Shown here in pieces: positions 26,585 through 38,390 of a stretch of 64,000 nt of DNA. Origin of the DNA: Ralstonia soli (GTDB lineage Bacteria > Pseudomonadota > Gammaproteobacteria > Burkholderiales > Burkholderiaceae). The stretch spans positions 186,001 to 250,000 of the forward strand of contig NZ_JAMXHT010000006.1 in NCBI RefSeq assembly GCF_023955655.1, given 5' to 3'. The first letter of the stretch is position 1. Each line of letters starts with the position of its first letter. Made by a program: the position numbers and the translations under genes. Below the pieces are notes generated by a model. It saw nothing but the letters and a program-made list of their open reading frames with translations. It was not told where the DNA came from and did no database searches.

Positions 26585-29464
26585 ATGTCCGATTCCAAGA
26601 AGCCCACGCCGGAGAAAAGCAAGTACCCGGTCAACCTGCTGGACACCCCCTTCCCCATGCGCGGCGACCTGCCCAAGCGCGAGCCGCAGTGGGTCAAGCA
26701 GTGGCAGGACAAGCAGCTCTACAAGAAGATCCGCGCCGCGCGCAAGGGCGCCAAGAAGTTCATCCTGCACGACGGCCCGCCGTATGCAAACGGTGATCTG
26801 CACATCGGCCACGCGGTCAACAAGATCCTCAAGGACATGGTGATCAAGGCGCGCGGCCTGACCGGGCTGGACGCCGTCTACGTGCCGGGCTGGGACTGCC
26901 ACGGCATGCCGATCGAAATCCAGATCGAAAAGCAGTTTGGCAAGGGCCTGCCCGTCAAGGAAGTGCAAGAGAAGGCGCGCGCCTACGCCACCGGCCAGAT
27001 CGCCCGCCAGAAGGCGGACTTCGAGCGTCTGGGCGTGCTGGGCGACTGGGCCGATCCGTACCTGACCATGAACTTCCGCAACGAAGCGGATGAGGTGCGC
27101 GCGCTGGGCAAGATCCTGGAAAAGGGCTACGTCTTCCGTGGCCTGAAGCCGGTGAACTGGTGCTTCGATTGCGGCTCGGCGCTGGCGGAAGCGGAAGTCG
27201 AATACGCAGACCGCACCGACCTGTCGATCGACGTCGGTTTCCCGTTTGCCGACATCGACGCACTGTCGAGCGCCTTCCACGTGGGCGCCGACGTGCTCAA
27301 GGCCAAGCCGGGCTGGATCGTGATCTGGACCACCACGCCGTGGACGATCCCCTCCAACCAGGCGCTGAACCTGCACCCGGAAATCGAATACGCGCTGGTC
27401 GACACGCCGCGCGGCCTGGTGATCGTCGCCAAGGAGCGCGTCGAGGCCTGCCTGCAAAGCTGGAAGCTCGAAGGCACCGTGCTTGCCACGTGCGAAGGCG
27501 CGGCGCTGTCTGGCGTGCGCTTCCACCACCCGCTGGCCAAGATGGACGCCGGCTACGACCGCACCTCGCCCGTCTACCTGGGCGACTACGTGACCATCGA
27601 CACCGGTACCGGCATCGTGCACTCCGCGCCCGCGTATGGCGTGGAAGACTTCCAGTCGTGCAAGTCGCACGGCATGGTCGACGCCGACATCATCAACCCG
27701 GTGATGGGCAACGGCGTGTACGCGTCCACCCTGCCGCTGTTCGGCGGCCAACTGATCTGGGATGCCAATCCGAAGATCGTTGAAGTGCTGCGTGACTCCG
27801 GCAACCTGTTTGACGCGCACAAGCACCCGCACAGCTACATGCACTGCTGGCGCCACAAGACGCCGATCATCTACCGCGCCACGTCGCAGTGGTTTGCGGG
27901 GATGGACGTGCAGCCCAACGACGGCAACGCCACGCTGCGTGAAACGGCACTCGCCGGCATCGACGCCACCGCGTTCTACCCGTCGTGGGGCAAACAGCGC
28001 CTGCACAACATGATCGCCAACCGCCCGGACTGGACGCTCTCGCGCCAGCGCCAATGGGGCGTGCCGATGGCCTTCTTCGTGCACAAGGAAACCGGCGCGC
28101 TGCACCCGCGCACGCCTGAGCTGCTGGAGCAAGTCGCCCAGCGCATCGAGAAAGACGGCATCGAAGCGTGGCAGACGCTTGACCCGCGCGAGCTGCTCGG
28201 CGACGAGGCCGACATGTACGAGAAGAACCGCGACACGCTCGACGTGTGGTTCGACTCGGGCACGACGCACTGGCACGTCATCCGCGGCTCGCACGCGGCG
28301 GACCTGTATGACGCTTCGGCCGACCTGCCGGACGGTCGTTTGGCCGACCTGTACCTGGAAGGCTCGGACCAGCACCGCGGCTGGTTCCACTCGTCGCTGC
28401 TGACGGCCTCCATGCTGTATGGCAAGCCGCCGTACAAGGGCCTGCTCACGCACGGCTTCACGGTCGACGGCGAAGGCCGCAAGATGTCCAAGTCGATCGG
28501 CAACACGATCGCGCCGCAGGAAATCGCCAACAAGATGGGCGCCGAGATCATCCGCCTGTGGGTGGCCTCGACCGACTATTCGGGCGAACTCGCCATCTCG
28601 GACGAGATCCTCAAGCGTGTGGTGGAAGGCTATCGCCGCATCCGCAACACGCTGCGCTTCCTGCTCGCCAACCTGACCGACTACGACCACGCCAAGCACG
28701 CGCTGCCGACCGAGCAATGGCTCGAGATCGACCGCTATGCCGTGGCGCTGACGGACGCGCTGCAGAAGGAAGTCCTGTCGCACTACGACGTGTACGAATT
28801 CCACCCGGTGGTCGCCAAGCTGCAGACGTTCTGCTCGGAAGACCTGGGCGGCTTCTACCTCGACGTGCTGAAGGACCGCCTGTACACCACGGCGCCGGAT
28901 TCCGTCGCACGCCGCTCGGCCCAGAACGCGCTGTACCACATCACCCAGTCGATGCTGCACTGGATGGCGCCGTTCCTGTCGTTCACGGCCGAAGAAGCGT
29001 GGCAGGTGTTCGCGCACGGTACGGAGCACACCGACACCATCTTCACCAGCACCTACTACGACGCCCCGGTGCCGCAAGGCGCCAGCGCCCTGCTGGAGAA
29101 GTGGGCCGCCATCCGCAACGTGCGCGGCGAAGTGACCAAGCAACTCGAAACGCTGCGCACGGACGGCAAAATCGGTTCGTCGCTGCAAGCGGAAGTGACC
29201 GTCGCGGCGGGTGACACCGTGTACGACGCACTGAACAGCCTGGGCGACGACCTGCGCTTCGTGCTGATCACGTCGGCTGCCAAGCTGGAGCGCGCGCCGG
29301 AAGGCGGCGACCTGCTGATCAGCGTGGTGCCGTCAACGCATGCCAAGTGCGAGCGCTGCTGGCACTACCGCGCCGACGTCGGCCACGACCACGCCCACCC
29401 GACCCTCTGCAAGCGCTGCACCGACAACCTGTTCGGCGCCGGTGAACAACGGAGCGCTGCCTGA
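26585..29464 (+). CDS. ileS: Isoleucyl-tRNA synthetase
   Basis: The 959-residue class I synthetase has HIGH at 73-76, KMSKS at 633-637 in [10 protein letters not shown], an editing domain in the first half and a C-terminal zinc knuckle (CERCWHYR and CKRC). It charges tRNA-Ile and edits valine. The ATG at 26585 follows ATCACATC without a clear ribosome site; nine further codons (from 26558) are open upstream. Its stop overlaps the lspA ATG (TGATG). Confidence 0.97.
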   Translation: MSDSKKPTPEKSKYPVNLLDTPFPMRGDLPKREPQWVKQWQDKQLYKKIRAARKGAKKFILHDGPPYANGDLHIGHAVNKILKDMVIKARGLTGLDAVYVPGWDCHGMPIEIQIEKQFGKGLPVKEVQEKARAYATGQIARQKADFERLGVLGDWADPYLTMNFRNEADEVRALGKILEKGYVFRGLKPVNWCFDCGSALAEAEVEYADRTDLSIDVGFPFADIDALSSAFHVGADVLKAKPGWIVIWTTTPWTIPSNQALNLHPEIEYALVDTPRGLVIVAKERVEACLQSWKLEGTVLATCEGAALSGVRFHHPLAKMDAGYDRTSPVYLGDYVTIDTGTGIVHSAPAYGVEDFQSCKSHGMVDADIINPVMGNGVYASTLPLFGGQLIWDANPKIVEVLRDSGNLFDAHKHPHSYMHCWRHKTPIIYRATSQWFAGMDVQPNDGNATLRETALAGIDATAFYPSWGKQRLHNMIANRPDWTLSRQRQWGVPMAFFVHKETGALHPRTPELLEQVAQRIEKDGIEAWQTLDPRELLGDEADMYEKNRDTLDVWFDSGTTHWHVIRGSHAADLYDASADLPDGRLADLYLEGSDQHRGWFHSSLLTASMLYGKPPYKGLLTHGFTVDGEGRKMSKSIGNTIAPQEIANKMGAEIIRLWVASTDYSGELAISDEILKRVVEGYRRIRNTLRFLLANLTDYDHAKHALPTEQWLEIDRYAVALTDALQKEVLSHYDVYEFHPVVAKLQTFCSEDLGGFYLDVLKDRLYTTAPDSVARRSAQNALYHITQSMLHWMAPFLSFTAEEAWQVFAHGTEHTDTIFTSTYYDAPVPQGASALLEKWAAIRNVRGEVTKQLETLRTDGKIGSSLQAEVTVAAGDTVYDALNSLGDDLRFVLITSAAKLERAPEGGDLLISVVPSTHAKCERCWHYRADVGHDHAHPTLCKRCTDNLFGAGEQRSAA

Positions 29465-29991
29465 TGGCCACGCGTAGCAACGGCAAGAGCAAGTCGGTCG
29501 GGTTGAAGAAAAGCGGTAGCGGCGGTCATGGCCTGGGCCCGTGGCTGGGCCTGGCCGTCATCTGGATCCTCCTGGACCAGCTGACCAAGGTCGCCATCCT
29601 CAAGACCTTCACGTATGGGCAGTCGCGCCCCATCACCGGGTTCTTCAACCTGGTGCTTGCGTACAACAAGGGCGCGGCGTTCTCGTTCCTGGCGGCGGCG
29701 GGCGGCTGGCAGCGCTGGTTCTTCACGGGACTGGGCATCACGGCGGCGCTGTTCATCGTGTGGCTGCTCAAGCGGCACAGCGGGCAGAAGATGTTCTGCT
29801 TTGCGCTGGCGCTGATTCTGGGCGGGGCGCTGGGCAACGTGATTGACCGCGTGATCTACGGCCACGTGGTGGACTTTCTCGACTTCTACCTGCGCAACTA
29901 CCACTGGCCCGCGTTCAATGTGGCGGACTGCGGTATCACGATCGGTGCGGTGCTGCTGATCGTGGATGAGCTGCGGCGCGTGCGGCGCTGA
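29464..29991 (+). CDS. lspA: Lipoprotein signal peptidase
   Basis: The 175-residue membrane protease has four transmembrane helices. The catalytic aspartates are D128 in GNVIDRV and D155 in NVADCGI, with the conserved [10 protein letters not shown] segment. It cleaves prolipoproteins after lipidation, and several lipoproteins in this window (LivJ, the metallophosphatase) are candidate substrates. The first 25 residues are basic and polar, longer than in E. coli. It is coupled to ileS by TGATG. Confidence 0.96.
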   Translation: MATRSNGKSKSVGLKKSGSGGHGLGPWLGLAVIWILLDQLTKVAILKTFTYGQSRPITGFFNLVLAYNKGAAFSFLAAAGGWQRWFFTGLGITAALFIVWLLKRHSGQKMFCFALALILGGALGNVIDRVIYGHVVDFLDFYLRNYHWPAFNVADCGITIGAVLLIVDELRRVRR

Positions 29992-30016
29992 CCCCGCCTG
30001 CCGCGTTCTGCTCTCG

Positions 30017-30050
30017 ACAAACCCTCGCCCACCGCGAGGGTTTTGTTTTT
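30017..30050 (+). terminator. Terminator of ribF-ileS-lspA
   Basis: AAACCCTCGC (30019-30028), a 5-base loop and GCGAGGGTTT (30034-30043) are followed by TGTTTTTC. Confidence 0.85.
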
Positions 30051-30085
30051 CTTGCACGGCGATCGGCCGACTCCGGCCCGCACGC

Positions 30086-30401
30086 CACGCTCAAAGCGCC
30101 GACGTTGGACCTCTGACCTCCATTGCTGGACCTCTGAGCGCCATCGTCGGGGCTCTGAACCGCATCAATGGACCTCCAAGCCCCATGCGCGCACCTAAAA
30201 GGGGCATCTCTGGACCTTCGAAGCTCCAGCGTTGATGCTTTTTTCAGCACCGATGAGGCTCAGCGCTCCGTCGCTGCTGCTTTTTTCATCAACGATGAGG
30301 CGCAGGAGGTCCGGCGATGCTGCTTTTTGCATCAACGTCGGCGCTTTGAGCCCCGCCATCGGCCATTTGCACGTCGCCATCGGGGCTATGCGCCGCATCC
30401 G
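30086..30401. repeat. Degenerate tandem array of about fifteen 21-bp units
   Basis: The lspA-coaBC gap is filled with imperfect 21-bp repeats. Six successive units start with GGACCT or a variant at 30107, 30128, 30149, 30170, 30191 and 30212. From 30233, units beginning TGMTGCTTTTT alternate with units beginning TGAGGC. Three final units begin CGG at 30339, 30360 and 30381. There is a single one-base phase slip, near 30317. The period is seven codons, so heptad-like repeats appear in translation on both strands, but no frame has a start with a ribosome site. No function is known to me. Confidence 0.7.
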
Positions 30402-30472
30402 AACGTGCCGGAGGCCAAGCCGGTATCATCGCCACACTCCACGCATCAATCGCATTCCCCCAGCGGACACTT

Positions 30473-31678
30473 ATGGAACTGCAAGGCAAACATTTCGTGC
30501 TCGGCCTGACCGGCGGCATCGCGTGCTACAAGTCGGCCGAACTGGTGCGGCTGCTCACCAAGGCCGGCGCCACCGTGCAGGTGGTGATGACCGACGCCGC
30601 CACGCACTTCATCACGCCGGTGACGATGCAGGCGCTTTCCGGCCGCCCGGTCTTCACGTCGGAATGGGACAACCGCATCGGCAACAACATGGCGCACATC
30701 GACCTCTCGCGCGAGGCGGACGCCATCGTCATCGCCCCCGCGTCGACGGACTTTCTCGCCAAGCTCGCGCACGGCATGGCCGATGACCTGCTCTCCACGC
30801 TGTGCATCGCGCGCGACTGCCCGCTGCTCGTGGCCCCCGCCATGAACCGGCAGATGTGGGCCGCCGCGCCCACGCAGCGCAACGTCGCCCAGCTGCGCGC
30901 CGATGACGTCACCCTGCTCGGCCCCGATGCCGGCGACCAGGCCTGCGGCGAAGTCGGCGACGGCCGCATGCTGGAGCCGGAAGACATCGTCGAGCGGCTC
31001 ATTGGCTTCTTCCACCCCAAGCTGCTGCGCGGGCACCGCGTGCTGCTGACGGCCGGTCCGACGTTCGAGCCGATCGACCCGGTGCGCGGCATCACGAATC
31101 TGTCCAGCGGCAAGATGGGCTTTGCGCTCGCACGCGCCGCGTCGCAGGCCGGTGCCGAGGTCACGCTGGTGGCGGGGCCGTGTCACCAGGACACGCCCGC
31201 GGGCGTGCTACGCATCGACGTGCAGACCGCCCAGCAGATGCACGACGCCGTCATGCGCGAGCTGGATAGCACCAAGAACGACATCTTCATCGCCGTGGCC
31301 GCCGTGGCCGACTGGCGTGTCGCGCAGGCGGCCGATCAGAAGCTCAAGAAGCAGAACGACACCGACGTGCCCACGCTCACGTTCACGCAGAACCCGGACA
31401 TCCTCGCCGCCGTCGCACGCCGGTCGAATGCGCCGTTCTGCGTCGGCTTTGCGGCCGAAACCGAGCGCCTGGAGGAATTCGGCGAGGCCAAGCGCCAGAA
31501 GAAAGGGATTCCGCTGCTGGTCGGCAACCTCGGCCACCAGACCTTCGGCCGTGATGACAACGAAGTCGCGCTGTTCGATGAGCGCGGCATCACCCGCCTG
31601 CCGCGCGCGGACAAGCTGACGCTGGCGCGCCAGATCGTCGCCGCGATCGCGGACCGTGTGCATGGGGCAAAGCCATGA
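30473..31678 (+). CDS. coaBC: Bifunctional phosphopantothenoylcysteine decarboxylase/synthetase
   Basis: The 401-residue protein has an N-terminal CoaC flavin domain (GLTGGIACYKSAELVR, catalytic His in NMAHIDLSREAD, PAMNRQMW, active-site Cys in QACGEVGDGRM). The C-terminal CoaB domain (LLTAGPTFEPIDPVRGITN, KMGFALA) follows. It carries out two steps of coenzyme A synthesis. It starts the coaBC-LLM-dut cluster and ends in an ATGA overlap with the next gene. Confidence 0.96.
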   Translation: MELQGKHFVLGLTGGIACYKSAELVRLLTKAGATVQVVMTDAATHFITPVTMQALSGRPVFTSEWDNRIGNNMAHIDLSREADAIVIAPASTDFLAKLAHGMADDLLSTLCIARDCPLLVAPAMNRQMWAAAPTQRNVAQLRADDVTLLGPDAGDQACGEVGDGRMLEPEDIVERLIGFFHPKLLRGHRVLLTAGPTFEPIDPVRGITNLSSGKMGFALARAASQAGAEVTLVAGPCHQDTPAGVLRIDVQTAQQMHDAVMRELDSTKNDIFIAVAAVADWRVAQAADQKLKKQNDTDVPTLTFTQNPDILAAVARRSNAPFCVGFAAETERLEEFGEAKRQKKGIPLLVGNLGHQTFGRDDNEVALFDERGITRLPRADKLTLARQIVAAIADRVHGAKP

Positions 31679-32718
31679 GCACACCGATCCGCCTGTCCGT
31701 CCTCGACCAGAGCCCGGTCATCTACGGCCACAGCGCGCGCGATGCGATTGCCGCGACGGTCGACCTGGCACAACTCGCCGATTCGCTCGGCTACACGCGC
31801 TACTGGTGCGCCGAGCACCACGGCCTGCGCGGCGTCAGCAACCCCGCACCGGAAGTGATGATCGCCCGCGTTGCGAGCGCAACGAAACACCTGCGCGTGG
31901 GCTCCGGCGGCGTGATGCTGCCCTACTACAGCCCGTTCAAGCTGGCCGAGCAGTTCCGGTTGCTGGAAGCGCTGTTCCCGAACCGCATCGACCTGGGCGT
32001 CGGCCGCGCACCCGGCGGCGACATGCGCACCGCGGCTGCCGTCGCCATGGGCGACTACAACCGCGGCGACATCTTCCCGCAGCAGGTGCAGGAACTGATC
32101 TGGCACCTGACGGGCACGCTGCCGCCAGACCACCCCGCCTACGGCGTGCTGCTGCAACCTGAGATCGACACCAAGCCTGAGCTGTGGATGCTCGGCTCCA
32201 GCGATTTCGGCGGCGCGCTGGCGGCGCGCCTGGGCATCCGCTTTGCCTTCGCCCACTTCATCAACCCGCATGTCGGCCACATCGTCGCGCAGCAGTACCG
32301 CACCGATTTCGAACCCGGCTACGATGCGCGGCCGTACAGCGCCGCGGCCATCTTCGTGATCGCTGCCGATACGGAAGCCGAAGCGCGCCGCTACGAAGCC
32401 GCCGTCGATTTGCGCCGCGTGCAGATGGCGCTGGGCGCCAACGGCCCGATCCCGACCGTCGAGCAAGGCGAAGCGCACGTCTACACGGAGCGCGATCAGG
32501 CCATCGTCATGCGCGAACGGCCGCGCAGCATCATCGGCACGCCCGAATCCATCACCGAGCAAATGCTGGCGCTCAAGGACCGCTTCGTCGCCGATGAGTT
32601 GATCGTGCTCACCGTAGCGCCGAGCTACAAAGCCCGCCTGCGCTCGTACGAGCTGCTGGCCGAGGCGTTTGCGCTACCATCCCCGGCTTCCGCCACCTCT
32701 TCTGCCCTATCCGCATGA
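31675..32718 (+). CDS. LLM-class flavin-dependent oxidoreductase
   Basis: The 347-residue protein is a luciferase-like TIM barrel. It opens LSVLDQSPV and contains [24 protein letters not shown] and [13 protein letters not shown], hallmarks of the YhbW-type group. It probably uses reduced flavin from a partner reductase; the substrate is unknown. It overlaps coaBC and dut by four bases on either side (ATGA twice), so it is locked into a coenzyme A/nucleotide operon where most relatives have coaBC next to dut. Confidence 0.88.
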   Translation: MSTPIRLSVLDQSPVIYGHSARDAIAATVDLAQLADSLGYTRYWCAEHHGLRGVSNPAPEVMIARVASATKHLRVGSGGVMLPYYSPFKLAEQFRLLEALFPNRIDLGVGRAPGGDMRTAAAVAMGDYNRGDIFPQQVQELIWHLTGTLPPDHPAYGVLLQPEIDTKPELWMLGSSDFGGALAARLGIRFAFAHFINPHVGHIVAQQYRTDFEPGYDARPYSAAAIFVIAADTEAEARRYEAAVDLRRVQMALGANGPIPTVEQGEAHVYTERDQAIVMRERPRSIIGTPESITEQMLALKDRFVADELIVLTVAPSYKARLRSYELLAEAFALPSPASATSSALSA

Positions 32719-33161
32719 AACTCGACGTCAAGATCCTCGACGCCCGTCTGCACGAACAGCTCCCGCAGTACGCCACCACCGGCAGCGCCGGGCTGGACCT
32801 GCGCGCCTGCATCGACGCCCCGCTCACCATCGAGCCCGGCACCACGCACCTCGTGCCGACTGGCATGGCCATCCACCTCGCTGATCCTGGTTATGCGGCG
32901 CTGATCCTGCCGCGCTCGGGCATGGGCCACAAGCACGGCATCGTGCTCGGCAATCTGGTCGGCCTGATCGATTCGGATTACCAGGGCCAGCTCATGGTCA
33001 GCACGTGGAACCGTGGCAGCACGGCGTTCGTGCTGAACCCGATGGAGCGCCTCGCACAACTGGTGATCGTGCCCGTCGCGCAGGCCGAACTGAACATCGT
33101 CGAGGACTTTGCCGAGAGCGAGCGCGGTGCCGGTGGCTTTGGCAGCACCGGGCGCCACTAA
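32715..33161 (+). CDS. dut: Deoxyuridine triphosphatase
   Basis: The 148-residue trimeric dUTPase shows all five motifs: GSAGLDLRA (1), [11 protein letters not shown] (2), [13 protein letters not shown] (3, catalytic Asp), [11 protein letters not shown] (4) and a C-terminal GAGGFGSTG arm (5). It hydrolyses dUTP to dUMP, keeping uracil out of DNA and feeding thymidylate synthesis. It is last in the coaBC operon, followed by a strong terminator. Confidence 0.97.
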   Translation: MKLDVKILDARLHEQLPQYATTGSAGLDLRACIDAPLTIEPGTTHLVPTGMAIHLADPGYAALILPRSGMGHKHGIVLGNLVGLIDSDYQGQLMVSTWNRGSTAFVLNPMERLAQLVIVPVAQAELNIVEDFAESERGAGGFGSTGRH

Positions 33162-33177
33162 GCGCATCGTCCGCGCA

Positions 33178-33212
33178 TAAAAAAACGGCCTGGAGTTTCC
33201 AGGCCGTTTTTC
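33178..33212. terminator. Bidirectional terminator between dut and clpA
   Basis: A 12-bp stem (33183-33194 with 33198-33209) with a 3-base apex and A/T runs on both sides serves both convergent genes. Confidence 0.9.
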
Positions 33213-33230
33213 TTTGGAGCGACGAACTCG

Positions 33231-35515
<2,285 letters not shown>

Positions 35516-35519
<4 letters not shown>

Positions 35520-35842
35520 GCTTCCTCCATCACGCACTGCAGGGGATGCCCCGCCTGCCGTGCATGGGTTGACACTAACTCCACTTTCGTCGCGGCGATA
35601 TCCCGTGTGTAGATACCGCACACGCCCTTACCTTCCCGATGCACAGTCAGCATGATCTGTGTGGCGGTCTCCCGGTCTTTGCTGAAATATTGCTGAAGAA
35701 TCATCACGACGAATTCCATCGGGGTGTAGTCGTCGTTGAGCAGCAGCACCTTGTACATCGCGGGCGGTTTGAGCGCTTGCTCTTTCCGCTCCAGGACGGT
35801 GCCTGCGTCATGTTGTGGAGTGGTCGCTTGCCGGATTGCCAT
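35516..35842 (-). CDS. clpS: ClpS adaptor of the ClpAP protease
   Basis: The 108-residue protein is a full-length ClpS with [17 protein letters not shown] (N-degron pocket) and [19 protein letters not shown]. It brings N-end-rule substrates to ClpA. The ATG at 35842 is fixed because the fourth upstream codon is an in-frame TAG. The best promoter places the transcription start on this ATG, so the mRNA may be leaderless. Confidence 0.95.
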
Positions 35843-35848
35843 GGTCTT

Positions 35849-35876
35849 ATTCTAACCACTCCTTTCGACTTAGCAA
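35849..35876 (-). promoter_or_regulatory. clpS-clpA promoter
   Basis: On the minus strand, TTGCTA (35876-35871), a 16-base spacer and TAGAAT (35854-35849) fit sigma70. Counting 7 bases on, transcription begins at 35842, the A of the clpS ATG. The nearby AAGGAG lies in the spacer, 19 bases from the start, and would not be transcribed. Confidence 0.55.
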
Positions 35877-36108
35877 TTTGGGGAAATAACGCCGACTTCA
35901 AGGTCTGCAAACGGTTTGGTCCGAACGGCGTGCGTCCGTCGGCCCTCGGGAGCGCGCTGCTTTGCCGCCCCCGCCTTGGCAAAGAAGAGCGCAAGCTCCG
36001 CGCCTGCCCCGCCAATCGTTTTCATCAGGTGGGGCCGATTGATTGGATTTCGAGCAAAACCTCTTCAAAAACTGACCGTTTTTTGCCACAAACCCATCTT
36101 CGGCGGTC

Positions 36109-36418
36109 TTGACAGTCTGTTGCATTCCTCGAACAATCGAATTCAACATGTGCGTTCGGCTGCCCCGCAAATCGTTGGCAGCAAGCGCCATGATTGGTGA
36201 GCCCGGGAGGCCTCACACCAGTCGACAACAGATCGACAACCGCTTCAGGCTGTGGCACCTGCCACAAGAAGACCGATCGCTTGCGGCGCGGTTCCACCCG
36301 CGCCTTTCGTCGTGCCCCAAGGCCCGACGATCGGGCGATGACTGCGCGGTACCGCTCTGCATTGCCCCGACAGGCATGCCCTCCCGGCTCAGACTTGTGT
36401 ATTCACGGAGGGGTTTTC
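36109..36418 (+). promoter_or_regulatory. Promoter and long structured leader of the cold-shock gene
   Basis: TTGACA (36109-36114), 17 bases and AACAAT (36132-36137) form a promoter with a perfect -35. The transcript leader would be about 275 bases, typical for cold-shock mRNAs. It contains two clear hairpins: TGTGGCA/TGCCACA at 36251-36266, and GGCGCGG/CCGCGCC at 36285-36304. Nothing else is seen between clpS and this gene. Confidence 0.45.
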
Positions 36419-36622
36419 ATGGCAATCGGTACGGTCAAATGGTTTAACGACGCCAAGGGTTTCGGTTTCATCTCGCCGGATGAAGGTGGCGAAGAGTTGT
36501 TCGCGCATTTCTCGGCGATCCAGATGAGCGGCTTCAAGACGCTCAAGGAAGGCCAGCGTGTGCAGTTCGAGGTGACGCAAGGCCCGAAGGGCAAGCAGGC
36601 CACGAACATCCAGGCTGCCTGA
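36419..36622 (+). CDS. Cold-shock domain protein (CspA family)
   Basis: The 67-residue protein is one cold-shock domain with RNP1 (KGFGFISPD) and RNP2 (ELFAHFSAI). It binds single-stranded RNA or DNA and melts mRNA structure. Several paralogues usually exist, so a letter is not assigned. The ATG at 36419 has a strong GGAGGGG site; open frame upstream is leader. Confidence 0.95.
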   Translation: MAIGTVKWFNDAKGFGFISPDEGGEELFAHFSAIQMSGFKTLKEGQRVQFEVTQGPKGKQATNIQAA

Positions 36623-36668
36623 TTGGCGTCATGTGGCGCCTTGCGGGTTCAGCAAGGCACCCAAATGC

Positions 36669-36698
36669 AAAAAACCCGGTGGAATGCCGGGTTTTTTG
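36669..36698 (+). terminator. Terminator of the cold-shock gene
   Basis: AAAACCCGG (36671-36679), a 7-base loop and CCGGGTTTT (36687-36695) are followed by more Ts. Confidence 0.9.
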
Positions 36699-36807
36699 TT
36701 GCCCGGGCGGCAGACAATGGGATATCTCACTGCGCGCAACACGTCATTTCGGCGGACTGCGCACTACGGTGTGGATGATTCCCGCTGTCTTTCCAAGGAG
36801 CCCCCGC

Positions 36808-37263
36808 ATGAAACACCACCTGACCCGCACCACCGCCACGGCAACGCTGCTGATTGCCGCGTTGCTTCCCGCAGGCGCCCACGCCCAGTTGGGGGATCTG
36901 CTCAAGGGCGCGGCGCAAGGCAACGGCCAAGGCGCCACAGGCGGCCTGGGCAACATCGGGAATCTGGGCGGCATGTCGTCGCTCGGGTCGTTGAGCTCGG
37001 GCAGCACCGGCAATGTGGCCGGGGTGCTGGAGTTCTGCATGAAGAACAACTACCTGGGCGGCGCCACGGATGCGGCGTCGGTCAAAGACAAGCTGCTCGG
37101 CAAACTGGGCGGCGCACCGACGTCGGACCCCAGTTACACCAGCGGCACAAAAGGCATCCTGACTGGCTCCGATGGCAACCAGTTCGACCTGAGCCGCATC
37201 AAGTCGCAGATCACGCAGCAGGCTTGCGACAAGATCCTGTCGCAGGGCAAGTCGCTGCTTTAA
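36808..37263 (+). CDS. DUF2501 (YjjA-like) exported protein
   Basis: The 151-residue protein begins with a signal peptide (MKHHLTRTTATATLLIAALL, cleavage after AHA). A low-complexity Gly/Asn/Ser region (about 38-75) follows, then the DUF2501 core (VLEFCMKNNYLGG, VKDKLLGKLGG, QQACDKILSQGKSLL) with two cysteines that could pair. Function is unknown. AAGGAG lies 8 bases before the ATG. The open frame extends upstream but lacks the signal peptide there. Confidence 0.85.
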   Translation: MKHHLTRTTATATLLIAALLPAGAHAQLGDLLKGAAQGNGQGATGGLGNIGNLGGMSSLGSLSSGSTGNVAGVLEFCMKNNYLGGATDAASVKDKLLGKLGGAPTSDPSYTSGTKGILTGSDGNQFDLSRIKSQITQQACDKILSQGKSLL

Positions 37264-37334
37264 GCCGCCGCCCAGGCGAGCGCGCACTACACTGAAAGTT
37301 CGCCAAGCTGCTCGTCAGACTCCGAAGGAGCCCC

Positions 37335-37955
37335 ATGCTGGAAACCGCCGCGCTGGCCGCCGGGTTGTCCTGGACCAGTGGATTCCGTCTCTACCTGGCC
37401 GTGTTTGCTGCCGGCGTGCTGGGCCGCGCCGGCTGGCTGCATCTGCCCCCAGGTTTGCAGATGCTGGAATCGTGGTGGGTGATCGGCTTGGCCGGTGTGC
37501 TGGCCGTGGCAGAGTTCCTGGCCGACAAGATTCCCGGCTTCGATTCGGTGTGGGATGGCATCCAGACTTTTATCCGTGTCCCCGCGGGCGCGATTCTGGC
37601 GGCGGCTGCATTCGGGCAACTCGATCCGCAATGGGTGGTCGCGGCCGGCCTCGTCGGCGGTACGCTGGCCGGAACCGCACATGCCACGAAGGCCGGTACG
37701 CGGGCGCTGATCAACACGTCGCCGGAGCCGTTCTCGAACTGGGCGGCGTCGTTCAGCGAAGACGTGGCGGCCAGCGGCGGCCTGCTGATGGCGTTTTTCT
37801 TGCCGATCGCGTTTTTGGTGATGCTGGCGCTGCTGCTGTTGGTGTCGGTGTGGCTGCTGCCTAAGCTATGGCGCGGCGTGCGACGCCTGCGCGATGCGTT
37901 GCGCGGGCGCGCACCGGAACCGCCGCCCGCAGGCACGACGCGATTGCCGCGCTAG
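37335..37955 (+). CDS. DUF4126 membrane protein
   Basis: The 206-residue protein has about six hydrophobic segments. It carries the DUF4126 signatures WTSGFRLYLAVFAAG, ADKIPGFDSVWD and GTRALINTSPEPFSN. A polar, Arg/Pro-rich tail ends the protein. Its role is unknown. It follows DUF2501 by 70 bases and converges on the cytochrome bd operon with 4 bases between stops. Confidence 0.85.
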   Translation: MLETAALAAGLSWTSGFRLYLAVFAAGVLGRAGWLHLPPGLQMLESWWVIGLAGVLAVAEFLADKIPGFDSVWDGIQTFIRVPAGAILAAAAFGQLDPQWVVAAGLVGGTLAGTAHATKAGTRALINTSPEPFSNWAASFSEDVAASGGLLMAFFLPIAFLVMLALLLLVSVWLLPKLWRGVRRLRDALRGRAPEPPPAGTTRLPR

Positions 37956-37959
37956 TGCA

Positions 37960-38244
37960 TCATCCGAACGCGCGCAGGAGCCCGAACAGCACCAAGGCCA
38001 GTGCGCACGCTGCTCCGGAAAACAACACGCGCCACAGCTTGTGGCGCGGAATGAACCCCACGCCGCGCACCAGCCCCGCGCTCATCGCCCAGAACAGCAA
38101 CATGGCGAGGCCGTGATCGGCTTGGCCGTCGCGATTGGCGGCGATATACGGATAGACCGTCCCCACCGCCATGACGAGCAACCCGGCAGCCAAGCTGGGC
38201 AGATGCATGCGCGGCTTGGTGGCGTCCGCCTCTGCCGGGCTCAT
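37960..38244 (-). CDS. ybgE: cyd operon protein YbgE
   Basis: The 94-residue protein has three hydrophobic helices and the YbgE pattern PYIAANRDGQADHG followed by LFWAMSAGLVRGVGF. Its role in cytochrome bd function is undefined. It is the last gene of the operon and its ATG overlaps the cydX stop (ATGA). Confidence 0.85.
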   Translation of the reverse strand: MSPAEADATKPRMHLPSLAAGLLVMAVGTVYPYIAANRDGQADHGLAMLLFWAMSAGLVRGVGFIPRHKLWRVLFSGAACALALVLFGLLRAFG

Positions 38245-38372
38245 TCGCGGTCCCGGCCGCCCGCGTTGTCTGCCTCGGTGGCGCGGGCGTCGCTCACCTC
38301 ACCCCACATCGCGTTGAGGACGGCCAGCAGTACGGCAAACCCGACGCCCAGGATCCAGCTGAAATACCACAT
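38241..38372 (-). CDS. cydX: Cytochrome bd oxidase small subunit CydX
   Basis: The 43-residue protein opens MWYFSWILGVGFAVLLAVLN and AMWGE, the conserved CydX helix with its acidic end. It is needed for stability and haem insertion in the bd oxidase. The polar tail after residue 26 is longer than in E. coli. It lies between cydB (18 bases) and ybgE (overlap). Confidence 0.9.
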   Translation of the reverse strand: MWYFSWILGVGFAVLLAVLNAMWGEVSDARATEADNAGGRDRE

Positions 38373-38390
38373 GTCTTCGCCCTCCCGAGG

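Noticed and set aside
26573-29188. Very long open frame (871 codons) on the minus strand opposite ileS
   Set aside because: The ileS protein on the plus strand is unambiguous. High GC3 leaves the opposite frame open, and its product (His/Arg/Val-rich) has no domain.
29966-30235. 89-codon plus-strand frame over the 21-bp repeats as a repeat protein
   Set aside because: Its start overlaps the end of lspA and the lspA terminator lies inside it, and the heptads break down after six units.
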